A DNA stretch of 32,964 nt from positions 1 to 32,964 of the forward strand of contig JNEM01016124.1 in the NCBI GenBank assembly GCA_000697335.1, in the 5' to 3' direction. The stretch comes from Conidiobolus incongruus B7586 (Eukaryota; Entomophthoromycota; Entomophthoromycetes; Entomophthorales; Conidiobolaceae). Positions 1 through 9,872 of the stretch are shown here, piece after piece; the first letter of the stretch is position 1; each line of letters opens with the position of its first letter. Both the position numbers and the translations under genes were made by a program. The notes below the pieces were generated by a model. It did no database searches. It saw only the letters and a list, made by a program, of their open reading frames with translations, and had not been told where the DNA came from.

Positions 1-882
1 TATAATTATTAATAAAATCAAAAGTATATTGAAAATTATATTTAATTTTATTTAAAGAAATTAAAATAATTTATATTAGTTATATAAATATATTATATAT
101 ATTAAAGTTTGAATTAATTAATAAATATATATTAAACTATAAGTATAATAAATAATATTATAGTTATAATTCAAAGGGAGACTTAATATAAAAGTAGTAT
201 GGTTTATAATATGGTGCTAATTATTGCAAGATAATATAAATATAAACAAAGTGTATTTAAGCTTTATATATAAATTAGTCAATATAGATATAATAGATTT
301 TAAATTAAATAATATCAATATAATATATTGATAGATATTATCTCAATCTTAAACAAAATAGTGATAAAATATCAGAAATAGTAAGAACTGAGTGGAAAAA
401 AGGAAGGAACCATCTTAATAAATTAAATTAACTTTAAAAGTATAAATTAATTAATTCAAATTTAGTCTAATTATAATAGCTAAATCTATATTATAAAATT
501 ATTATAATAAATAACCCAATTTCGAAAAATTCAAATACATATTTAAATATTATTAAAATCAAAAATAATAATTAATTTTTGAATATAATATATTTTAAGA
601 AGGAATTTGATGAATTTGATATTAAACAATAATCATATTTTTTTATCTTTTAAATTCAAGATATATATGATAATAATAAAAAATTAAAAAGAATTACAAA
701 AAGAAGAAAAATCTAATTTTAAAATTAAATTAATCTCATTACATATTTAAGCAAATTTAACAAAATCAGAAAATACTTATGATGTAAAATAATCATTTGC
801 AATAAGACACATTAGCAACACAAATAAGTTTTAAATATTAATATATATAAATTAAAAAATTTTCAAGTGTTCTTAATATTAT
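1..882. other. AT-rich stretch without a recognised gene
   Basis: Almost only A and T, with frequent stops in all frames. I see no RNA gene, no long reading frame and no clear repeat. It lies downstream of the eIF3k gene. Confidence 0.6.
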
Positions 883-1110
883 TTAGAGACGAATTGAGAC
901 ATCTACATTGATAAAAACTACTGTTATATTATCGAAAAACAAATCAAAGTAGTCTTTTGGAATTGGTGTTTGGATTTACTCACTTGGGATCTTTAAACAA
1001 TCTTTAAGACTTGAACAAAAGTCAAACTTGATTAATTTAGACCCAGTTGAGATGTAAGTGATCAGTATTTTGCAATAATATATTATTAAAACTGAATATG
1101 TTAAGGTATG
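883..1110 (-). pseudogene. Possible relic of an unidentified protein gene
   Basis: Read on the minus strand, this tract is coding-like and interrupted, with far fewer stops than this base composition predicts. Its amino-acid mix looks like real protein, for example TGSKLIKFDFCSSLKDCLKI and IPKDYFDLFFDNITVVFINV. It ends about 200 bases downstream of the eIF3k stop codon. I do not recognise the family. It could be a decayed host gene, the tail of something longer, or chance. Length alone is weak evidence in such DNA; the composition is what makes it worth listing. Confidence 0.3.
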
Positions 1111-1316
1111 TTATAAAATTTACAAGTGGTATTTTATATATTAAATATAACTTATAGCATTTAAAGAGCATAATAGAAAATAATTGATGAGGTAATTAAA
1201 ATAATGATATATCCATCTCAATGATATTAATAACGTATAAAAAACTTAATAAATATATTTGAAATCATTATTATATATTGTGATCTAATGAATAAAATGA
1301 TGAATATTATGTTACT

Positions 1317-2057
1317 TTAATTAATAAAAGAGAACAACTTAGATAATTGTTGAACTTTGATGGTTTCGTCGACAGAACTAGGCTTAACTTCGTTGAATTG
1401 ATTAGTTTGAATCTTAACCAAGTTATCTTGAATGCTCCAGCCCAAAGATTCGATTAATTGGTTGAATTCAGCATCGTTACCAATTAAATTAAGGAATTTT
1501 AAGCATTGATCTTTTGAAATAGATTGGAAAGTAACTGAAATAATTTGAGAAATAACTAATCTCATAGATTGTTGAAAATTGACGATTTCTGATAATAATT
1601 CTTCAACTTCTTTTGTTTCACTTAATTTCCAGAATTCTTCAAATTGAGCACTTTGGAATAATCTATGTAATTCAACTAATTTTTTGACTCCACTGTCTTC
1701 AGCCTAAAACCATATTAATAAATTTTGAATATAATTATATTATGTAATATTGCTTACAGTTTGTTGAGTTAATAAGCATGAATAAGTATTGAAATCGGGT
1801 CCAGGTAAAACAGTAAGAGCTTTGGCTAAAATACTGACAATAATAGAAGTATTAACCAAGTGAGGGTTGAATTGATAAAGTTCCAAAATAGCCAAATTAG
1901 CTAAATGATCATATTCATTTTTACGGCATTGAATTCCAAAATAATGTTCTAATCTAGGTAAGTTATCGGGATTAAACAATTCAATTCCAGTGAGAATAGC
2001 TTCAATTTCTTCAGGTCTAGAGGTAGGAATATTACTTTGAGCCAAAGAAGCGGTCAT
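1317..2057 (-). CDS. EIF3K: Eukaryotic translation initiation factor 3 subunit K
   Basis: This is subunit k of eIF3, the cytoplasmic complex that helps load mRNA and initiator tRNA on the 40S ribosome. Exon 1 is 2057-1758 and exon 2 is 1703-1317. A 54-nt intron (1757-1704, GTAAGC...TTTTAG) falls between codons. The product is 228 aa, against about 218 in human. Recognisable stretches are NLPRLEHYFGIQCRKNEYDH, the family's LANLAILELYQFNPHLVN block and AKALTVLPGPDFNTYSCLL. The C-terminal half holds QSMRLVISQIISVTFQSISK and GWSIQDNLVKI, fitting the HEAT-like plus winged-helix fold. The start chosen begins MTASLAQSN; an in-frame upstream ATG at 2123 would add 22 AT-encoded residues and looks like 5' leader. 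Subunit k is a non-core eIF3 subunit and is missing from S. cerevisiae. Confidence 0.93.
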
Positions 2058-2541
2058 TTTGTATTTATTTATATAAATTATTTTTCTATTTAATTTATAT
2101 AATGTTAAATCATCACATTTCATGTTACATTTAAATTTTAATTTAGATTTTTATTAGATTATTAAATTGTGGGATAATTGATAATTCGTTGATTAGATAT
2201 TTCAAGTAATATGTGTATTAATTTTGAACTATATATTATATATATTAGTACATATATAAATTAAATCACTATATACATGAGATCCAAAATTCAACTTAAT
2301 GAATATGAATATTCCACATTGTTATAGTAATTTTTTTTGAATTGTAATAGAATTTGATTCAAATATGATATAAAATGATTAATTATTCAATTATTTTAGC
2401 ATATTTTCAAATTATTACATTTTGAATAATATTAGTGTTCTTATTTAATATATCAAATTACATATTTCAAATTTCAATAATTTTTGTGTTACATATCTTA
2501 TAATTTTAAAATTCTATATCACTGTTAAATAATGGAAAATG

Positions 2542-2561
2542 ATATATATATATATATATAT
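2542..2561. repeat. (AT)n dinucleotide run
   Basis: About ten uninterrupted AT units. A similar run occurs at 2736-2753. These are simple sequence repeats in an AT-rich gap. Confidence 0.8.
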
Positions 2562-2735
2562 TGAATCAAATTTTTATAATTTTTATTTATTATATTAATA
2601 AACAAATATTTTTTATTAATATTAATTTGGAAAGAATAAAAATAATAATTTTTTTAATTTTTAATTTTTCAAAAATATTGTTAATTTTGAAGAATTAATT
2701 ATATATAAAATATAATCAAGAACTAAAAATTTAAA

Positions 2736-2753
2736 ATATATATATATATATAT
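2736..2753. repeat. (AT)n dinucleotide run
   Basis: About nine AT units, 175 bases from the run at 2542-2561. Confidence 0.8.
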
Positions 2754-4695
2754 TTTAATTATTTTTTAATTAAAATATTTTTAATTTAAATTTAAGGTTA
2801 AATTTAATTATACTTAAATTAAATAGTGATTATCAAAAACCTTTTATTTTAATACCATTAAAACTCAACTATAAGTATTTTAAAATTATTCAAGATTTAT
2901 AATAACTTATAAAAATAATATTTTATCTAAAACTACCATTTATTATTAGATTTGGCATATTAAAATTATAAGGGATATTATTCAAATTTTTTTAAATTTA
3001 AAAAACTAACTTATATTATAATACTTTAACTAATTAATAAAATAAAAAATATTGAAAAAATATTTTTAAATAAAAATAATAATTTTCTAAATAATTTAAT
3101 TTTAATTATAAAGGTATATTATATATATTAAAATTCAAACTTAGACTAATCAATAAAAATACAAAATAAATACCTTAAAATATAATAAAAGTTTATAAGA
3201 CAACTAAAATAGCTATAATTAAATAAAGTTTTTTAAGATATATCCAAAAAGCAAAGGTCTTTATAATAAATTATTAAATTAATAAATATTAAATTTTTTA
3301 TATAATTTTTTTTATTTGAAATCAGAATTATATATTAGGTTTAAATAAAATAATCCTTTTTATAAATTCCAATGATTAAATATATTATAAATAGATATTA
3401 ATTATTAAAATAGAATATCATAACCTATGGTTTTTTATTTCTTATTTAAAATTAAATCAATCAATTATAAGTTTTATATCACTTTTTTAAATAAAATAAT
3501 TTCTAATTGATGTTTATATAATAAATTAAAAATATCTCCTATTTTAAATAATAATTATAAAATTTATAAAGCTACAATTATAAAAATTTTTCTAAATAAT
3601 ATAATTGGAAAAGGTTATCATATCTAGTATATTCACCAGATTACAACCTATGTGACTATAACTGTTGTAGGCAATTAAAAAATATACTTGCAAGAAAAAA
3701 AATTCCTGCAAATAAATTAAATTAGTTTATAAAATATTAGATTTCCATTTTTAAAAATAAGACTATTTTTAAGTGTTAAAAGCTTGCCAAAAATATGGCA
3801 AAGAGTTATTAATAATAATAAAAGTATTTATATTATATTGTGTATTAATTTTTTTAAACCATATATTAATATTTTTATTTAATTTTAATTTTAAAATTGT
3901 GTCATTATTTAATTTCTGTACTAATATTTTAAAATAAATATTTTAATAAAGTATATAATAATCTATTACTAAATTTTAAGTTTATCAAATTTATTAATGA
4001 CTTGTTATTGAAAGATACAGTTATTATTAAAGATAGACGATATTTTAATTATTATTTATCAACATAGCTTTATAATAAAATCACATATTAGTTCAATTGT
4101 TCAATAATATATCTAAATAAGTAAGTACTCTATAACTTAGTCAAAATTAAGATAATTAGCAAAATTTTTCTTTTAATTCAATTTTATATACTGACATGGC
4201 TACAAAAGTACATTTGATATTGATGAAACAATAATACCTTTAAAAGGTTGATAACTAAACTCGCTTTAGTTACTAATAATCAGCCACTGTTTTCGAGTTA
4301 TTTTAAAATAAGATTTCAACTCCAAATTTCTCTGATTAAAATTTTTTCCAAAAAGTTATAATATAGGATTTGAATTTTCATTTATATTAATAATTTAATA
4401 TAAAAAAATTTTCTATTTATATGTCTTAAAAATACTATTTAAAATGCCTAATATATATAAATTAACTGTTTGTTTCCATTCATAATATTATTTGTTAATT
4501 TGCTCTCATCAATCTATATAGAATTTTAATTAAAAAACTAAGACATAAAAATTCTAAGCCATATAATTAATAAATATTTAAAATATATTATTGATCTATA
4601 ATAATTTAATTTATAGGAAAAATTGAGATTTAATATGGTAATGATTTGTAAAATCGAAACTCAAAAGTATCAGCATGCGATTTTAATAATAGTGA

Positions 4696-4986
4696 ATATG
4701 TAAAACGAAGAAACCTGACATTCTGATAGATCCAATTCTTTTAGACAAATCACAAAGTTATTGGGATTATATATCATTTGAAATATCCTCTTTGGCAGTT
4801 TCATTATTTTACTGCCATCGGCATTTTGATTAATTTGAGTATGATTTATTGAAGATCAAAGAACATACGCCAGATATAACTATACTATTATATCTGATAA
4901 CTGCTTCAAAATCAAACTTAAAACAATCCTTTCAACAGAAATTTAAATATTTAATATCTATTTTGATCATAAATATAAAAATGTAT
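4696..4986 (+). pseudogene. Possible relic of an unidentified protein gene
   Basis: Read on the plus strand, this is an interrupted coding-like tract of about 97 codons where roughly nine stops would be expected by chance. It encodes segments such as DPILLDKSQSYWDYISFEIS, SSLAVSLFYCHRH and HTPDITILLYLITASKSNLK. The amino-acid mix is that of a globular protein and the local base composition is less AT-rich than its flanks. The family is not recognised. A decayed transcriptional regulator is one possibility, given the tract at 6036-6185, but this is inference. Confidence 0.33.
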
Positions 4987-6035
4987 TGATCAGTGTAAAA
5001 CAAAAATAATATCTGGGTTTTATAATGCTCACTATATAAAGTGGTTTATACTAATTATATATTATAAAAATATTATTTAAATTATAGAATTTTTTACAAA
5101 AAATGATTGATAATGATAACACATTGTATTAAGTATGTGTGCTTAGATTCTGATTTACTAAAATACAACGCTATGTATACGAAAAGTCCTAATTTTGATA
5201 ATACATGAGATCAAAACTCCACTTAAAATGTAAAATATTCGAATTTTAAATGATATAGAAACAGAAATAAGATATTTTTATATTTACTATAACTTACTAA
5301 ACCAATCGAAAAATGATGAAATATTAATTATACCTAATTAAGAGTAGTGGGAATTTATATATGGAGAATCGGAAAAAAAGTTGTTTTTATTTTTAAATAT
5401 ACTCGGATGATTTTTGAAAGAATGGAAGTAAATATTTTGTACAAAAAGATCAATCAAATTGATTAGTATTTGCACTTCAAATTTTTTTTAGTTGTGATCA
5501 TTTTTTAATTAGGATCATATTTATCACTACTCTTATTTTATCCAATTATTTTTCAGATTGAGCCTATGATGTAATTTAAAGTATATATTTTAATATTACA
5601 GATTTTGTATTAATTGGATTTATTTAAATTAGAAGGATTTTGATCTGTAAACTGTATCTAAATTATAGTAATCACTTCTACATTAGGTAAGCATATGAAA
5701 TAGTTAAATCTTTTAATTGACTATAACATTAATTTTTAAGGATTATTGAGGTAATAAATTGCAGATAATAATCATCTAAGTGAAAAACTATATTCATAAA
5801 AGGTAGCCTGATAAATTAATAATATATTCTATATTAAATAGGGATTTAAATAAATCTTACTTATTATCTAATAAATAATGAAGAGAAAGGAGTAAATATA
5901 AAATCATTCTACCTTGAATTATCTTTTCCTGAGAGTATTGAAAATCTTGCACGTTGTTAGAATATTAATACATAAATTATATCATTATCTAATTAAATTA
6001 ACATTTTGAATCACAAAGTTTGAGATGCATAGTAA
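4987..6035. other. Gap without a recognised gene
   Basis: Mixed AT-rich sequence with short open stretches only. 5202-5241 resembles 2274-2314. A stretch near 5400-5570 has a slightly protein-like frame on the plus strand but several stops, so I do not call it. Confidence 0.5.
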
Positions 6036-6185
6036 ATTTCGAATGATATCTATTACATTTTGTTATGCCATTTGAGAAAATGTAATAGTCTATTTGTTCC
6101 CAACAGATGTATTTTATCAAAAAATGTCCCTATACACGGATCTGCCACAAATGAATTGTTATTATTAATTTACACAAAATGGGTA
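6036..6185 (+). pseudogene. Possible relic of a Fungal_trans-type regulator
   Basis: Fifty open codons on the plus strand, about 370 bases upstream of the ornithine aminotransferase start and in the same direction. The translation contains YYILLCHLRKCNSLFVPNR, then PIHGSATNELLLLIYTKW. It resembles the start of the Fungal_trans domain (PF04082), where an aromatic helix is followed by a hydrophobic LF-P segment and then an E-LLL-I-Y helix. The 610-residue protein at 15824 shows the comparable pattern ACRFYVNQFDSHSHWLTPDE...SYSVLALMS. There is no start codon or zinc cluster nearby. It may be part of the same relic as 4696-4986, or chance. Confidence 0.3.
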
Positions 6186-6255
6186 TAATTAGAAGTCATT
6201 TGACAAATCCACTAATATAGTAATGGAAATAGAATTCTAGCCCAAAATTTCATTC

Positions 6256-6331
6256 ATTGGTTAGTGGATAGAGGATAAACCATTCGACCAATTATATTAA
6301 GGAGCAGCCACCTTCAGAAAAACCTGATTGG
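6256..6331. promoter_or_regulatory. Three CCAAT-type motifs upstream of ornithine aminotransferase
   Basis: ATTGG at 6256-6260, CCAAT at 6288-6292 and ATTGG at 6327-6331 lie 110-190 bases upstream of the TATA box at 6441. CCAAT motifs are bound by the Hap/NF-Y complex in fungi. The motif is short, so single copies mean little; three in 76 bases in front of a TATA box are more suggestive. Confidence 0.4.
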
Positions 6332-6440
6332 CTTATCCATATTGATAAAATTAGCCTCTAAGAGCAATTCAAAATCCTAATCTACCAAATGTAGAAATAT
6401 TTTTAGTATGGAACGCACTTAATGGATGTTTAAAACTCCG

Positions 6441-6448
6441 TATATAAG
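6441..6448 (+). promoter_or_regulatory. TATA box of ornithine aminotransferase
   Basis: TATATAAG lies 104 bases upstream of the ATG, in one of the less AT-rich stretches of the interval. Transcription probably starts about 30-60 bases downstream, giving a 5' leader of roughly 50-80 nt. Confidence 0.6.
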
Positions 6449-6551
6449 GGACCAACATCAGCCGTTTTTCTTTAAGATCTTTAATCAAGATTTAGAATTA
6501 TTAACTTTAATAGGACTGTAAATTTAATCAAAATATATAACATATAGCAAA

Positions 6552-7949
6552 ATGACTCTCCTAAGATCAAGAAATATTCTTTCTATTGGTAAGAATGCTG
6601 CCAAGTCTTTTGATAGAAGCATTACTCGCTCATTATCAGCTGCTGCTTTAAATGAAAAACAAAGCTCTGAATCAGCTTCCATTTCTAGCGAGGAAGTCAT
6701 CGATCTCGAACACAAATATGGTGCACACAACTACCACCCCCTTCCCGTCGTTTTCTCACGTGCTCAAGGTGTTAACGTTTGGGACCCTGAAGGTAAAAAG
6801 TACATTGATTTCTTATCCGCCTACTCTGCTGTCAATCAAGGTCATTGTCACCCTAAGATAGTTGAATCTCTTGTCAAACAAGCTAGCACTTTGACTCTCA
6901 GCTCAAGAGCTTTCTATAACGATATGTTTGGTCAATATGCCAAATATGTCACTGAACTCTTCGGTTATGACATGGTTTTGCCCATGAATACCGGTGCTGA
7001 AGCTGTTGAAACTGCTATGAAATTAGCTAGAAAATGGGGTTACCAAACTAAAAAAATCCCTCAAGATCAAGCCATCATCCTTGGTTGTGTAGATAACTTC
7101 CATGGTAGAACTACTGGTATCATCTCCATGTCTACTGACCCTACTGCTACTACTGGTTTTGGTCCTCTTTTGAAGAACGTTGGTCCCAACGTCACTGGTT
7201 TACCTGGCCCCATCCGTTTCAACAATATCCAAGATCTTGAAAATGCTTTCAAATCTCATGGTGATAGAATTGCCGCCTTCCTCTTAGAACCCATCCAAGG
7301 TGAAGCTGGTATCATTGTTCCCGATCAAGGTTATCTCAAGAAGGTTAGAGAATTATGTACACAATACAATGTCTTAATGATTGCCGATGAAATTCAAACT
7401 GGTTTGGCTAGAACTGGTAAGATGTTAGCTGTTGATCACGAAAACATCCGTCCCGATCTTGTCCTTCTTGGTAAGGCTCTCAGTGGTGGTGTCTACCCCG
7501 TCAGTGCTGTCTTAGCTGATGAAAGTGTCATGCTTAGTATCCAACCTGGTGAACATGGTTCTACCTATGGTGGTAACCCCTTAGCTAGCGCTGTTGCTAT
7601 TACTGCTCTTGAAGTAATTCAAGAAGAAAACTTGGTTGAAAACTCCAGAATCATGGGAGAGTTATTTAGATCCGAATTAAGCAAAATCAACAATCCTGCT
7701 ATTTCCACTGTCAGAGGTAGAGGTTTATTGAATGCCGTCGTTGTCGATGAATCTAAAACTAACGGTCGTACCGCTTGGGATCTCTGTATGTTAATGAAGC
7801 AAAACGGTGTCCTTGCTAAGCCTACTCACCAAAACATTATTCGTTTTGCCCCTCCTCTTTGCATTACCCGTGATGAAATGTTGGAAGGTATCGATATCAT
7901 CAAGAAATCTATCGAACACTTGCCCAATGCTCCTAAAGCCGCTCACTAA
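6552..7949 (+). CDS. OAT: Ornithine aminotransferase (ornithine-oxo-acid transaminase)
   Basis: This PLP enzyme moves the delta-amino group of ornithine to 2-oxoglutarate, giving glutamate-5-semialdehyde. It links arginine breakdown to proline and glutamate. The gene is a single 465-codon exon. Near-diagnostic blocks are [13 protein letters not shown] (55-67), [13 protein letters not shown] (89-101), [19 protein letters not shown] (146-164), NFHGRT (182-187), EPIQGEAGI (246-254), [13 protein letters not shown] (277-289), LLGKALSGG (305-313) with Schiff-base Lys308, [12 protein letters not shown] (333-344) and IIRFAPPL (429-436). Asp279 should hold the PLP ring nitrogen. The first ~35 residues carry Arg and Lys, Ser and Ala and no acid until residue 21, which looks like a mitochondrial presequence. 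Animal OAT is mitochondrial while yeast Car2 is cytosolic. Many C-ending codons suggest high expression. Confidence 0.97.
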   Translation: MTLLRSRNILSIGKNAAKSFDRSITRSLSAAALNEKQSSESASISSEEVIDLEHKYGAHNYHPLPVVFSRAQGVNVWDPEGKKYIDFLSAYSAVNQGHCHPKIVESLVKQASTLTLSSRAFYNDMFGQYAKYVTELFGYDMVLPMNTGAEAVETAMKLARKWGYQTKKIPQDQAIILGCVDNFHGRTTGIISMSTDPTATTGFGPLLKNVGPNVTGLPGPIRFNNIQDLENAFKSHGDRIAAFLLEPIQGEAGIIVPDQGYLKKVRELCTQYNVLMIADEIQTGLARTGKMLAVDHENIRPDLVLLGKALSGGVYPVSAVLADESVMLSIQPGEHGSTYGGNPLASAVAITALEVIQEENLVENSRIMGELFRSELSKINNPAISTVRGRGLLNAVVVDESKTNGRTAWDLCMLMKQNGVLAKPTHQNIIRFAPPLCITRDEMLEGIDIIKKSIEHLPNAPKAAH

Positions 7950-8992
7950 TTTATTTGTATTATTTTACCCATTCACTTATAATTGCTGTGGCATTCTAAA
8001 TTACTAATTTGATTTGTACTAAAATTGACAGCCACCTTTTATTAACAAAAATTAATAAATAAATTACATATAACAAACAATCGGATTGTCCAATTTACAT
8101 TCATTTTGATGGATTAGATTAGATAAATTCTCATAATTTAAGAACATTACAAAAATATTGTTGGCAAACTAGACTGGTGAGATTTTGTATTTTAGGCTTA
8201 CAAATTTTACTGGTACCACTGGGGTCGCCCCGAAACGATACTCATTCCTCTGGTATAGTTTTGAGAGTTAAGTTATTATATAATTACTATAACAATAATT
8301 GTTATTTTTATGAATAACTGATATTCAACCCAATTTAGTACGATTTAATGATTTTACTATTCTATACTGAAATTGAGAATATTTAGCCATATCTGTTAAA
8401 TATAATAATTTTCGTTCATAATAACTTTAAAAAAAGACTGTATTTGCATTTATTCATTGTATATACTGAGAATTGATGATATTAAATTTTAAATTACTCT
8501 TATCAATTATCACAATATTATCTTTTTAATTTCACATTCAATGATCGATGAATTTTTACATATTTTTAAATACAATTAGATATAAGTAATATATGTAATC
8601 AGATATTTCAGCAAAATTAAAACACATCATATCTTTTAATATCCTTAATGTTAATATTTCTTTAATCTTAATGTAGATATTGGAAAGCATCAATTAAATC
8701 CTTAAAATGTTAATTAGCATGATTTCATTTATTGAGAAAATAAAAAACCTCTTGAATGAAATGAAATCATTACAGTAATTAAAAAAATTCATTTGAATAA
8801 AAGAGAAAAAACAATCAGTTGAAAAGTAGTTAAAATTAGAAGTAAAGAAAGGTGAACAAATGAATGAAATCATGGAATGTTTAAATGGGAGAGATATTAA
8901 TATTAAAATTTGAAAAAATTTTGATACTTGCTCATTGACTATAATTAGTTCATTATTTAAGAAAATGAATGTTTATGAGAGTTGATTAAATA
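7950..8992. other. Gap between OAT and tRNA-Leu
   Basis: The first ~100 bases are probably the OAT 3' UTR; AATAAA-like signals occur near 8053. A short GC-richer island lies at about 8150-8260 and is listed separately. The rest is AT-rich with no gene supported. Confidence 0.6.
8150..8260. other. GC-richer island with a strong hairpin
   Basis: About 110 bases stand out from the AT-rich flanks. They contain the palindrome GGTACC at about 8212-8217 and, just after it, GGGGTCGCCCC, which can form a stem of three or four G-C pairs with a tiny loop. I compared it mentally with U1, U2, U4, U5, U6, 5S rRNA, SRP RNA and tRNAs and found no match. It could be an unrecognised small RNA, a transcription terminator or a regulatory site. 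Confidence 0.35.
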
Positions 8993-9076
8993 GCTGACAT
9001 GGCCGAGTGGTCCAAGGCGGGTGACTTAAGATCCCCTCCCGGTAACGGGGCGTGAGTTCGAACCTCACTGTCAGCA
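8993..9076 (+). tRNA. tRNA-Leu (anticodon UAA)
   Basis: An 84-nt type II tRNA. The acceptor stem GCTGACA/TGTCAGC is fully paired. The D arm and A box contain TGGCCGAGTGG, and the anticodon loop CTTAAGA carries TAA at 9027-9029. A long variable arm has the stem CCCG/CGGG closed by GTAA. The T arm GTGAG-TTCGAAC-CTCAC is perfect and supplies the B box. The discriminator is A9076, followed at once by TTTT, a Pol III stop. It closely resembles yeast tRNA-Leu(UAA), which has the same loop and D-arm sequence. It has no intron. The anticodon stem (GGTGA/TCCCC) has a central T-C mismatch. It reads the TTA codon, which is frequent in these genes. Confidence 0.95.
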
Positions 9077-9872
9077 TTTTGGATTCATTTTTATTTTTAT
9101 ATTTTTGAATTTATTTTTATCAAATTTACTTACCTTTTTTTAATATTCATATTTCATTATTAAAATTTAAATCATTTATAGTATTTCATGATTTCAAAAA
9201 TGAGTTTATAAATAAACTATCAATTATTAATTAATATACATATTATAGTTGATGAATGAATTTTATATATAATACAAAAAATAAATAATCAAAATATTGC
9301 TAAATTATTATCAATGATAACTAATTTGAATATTGCTAAAATATTATTGTGAATTAGATAATTACCCTTAGTTGATTATCATATTCAATATATTTATAAA
9401 TTTTTGTATTAAATATTATATAAAATGATTTAATTTTTTTTTGATTAAACAATATTTTAATTTACTTGTTTAATATTTTATTCGGCTATTCTAGAGTGTT
9501 TGAAATATATTTCAACCTAATCTATCATTTTATAAATTTACATATGAAGATAGTGTCCTTTTAAAATATTTGAAATGAAGATTTATGATAATTTAGCATA
9601 AATATGAAAACATAATATATTAGATTAAATCATTCAAAATTCAATTCAATCAAATTACTTTTTATTATTATATTAAATTAGATGATAATCAAAAAATATA
9701 TTATATAATTAGTAATAATAAACCTATTAATTCAAATAAAGAAATCTATAGCTATTTACAATTACCAATAATAATAATAATAATGTCTATGAAAATTTTA
9801 TTTATAAATAATAAATGAATTATTCAACTTCCATTTCATCCTGTAAGAACGGAGCTTTAACTGAGAAAGGGT
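9077..9872. other. AT-rich gap between tRNA-Leu and the PWP2 stop codon
   Basis: It begins with TTTT at 9077-9080 (Pol III terminator) and holds the PWP2 3' UTR on its right side. A short ATA trinucleotide run sits at about 9768-9784. Nothing else is seen. Confidence 0.6.

Larger units (their letters stand above)
2058..4695. other. Very AT-rich gap, left part of the divergent eIF3k/OAT interval
   Basis: From about 2150 to 4140 the sequence is nearly pure A and T. It includes an (AT)n run of about 20 bases at 2542-2561 and another of about 18 at 2736-2753. Composition becomes more mixed after about 4140. A stretch at 2274-2314 resembles one at 5202-5241 (see findings). No gene is supported here. 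Confidence 0.6.

Noticed and set aside
4208-4250. FDIDET-like translation resembling the first catalytic Asp of ISXO2/Merlin transposases
   Set aside because: Only about a dozen codons, followed by several stops, and no other transposase motif or terminal inverted repeat nearby.
5400-5570. Faintly protein-like frame on the plus strand
   Set aside because: Several stops within about 60 codons and no recognisable motif; not distinct from chance.
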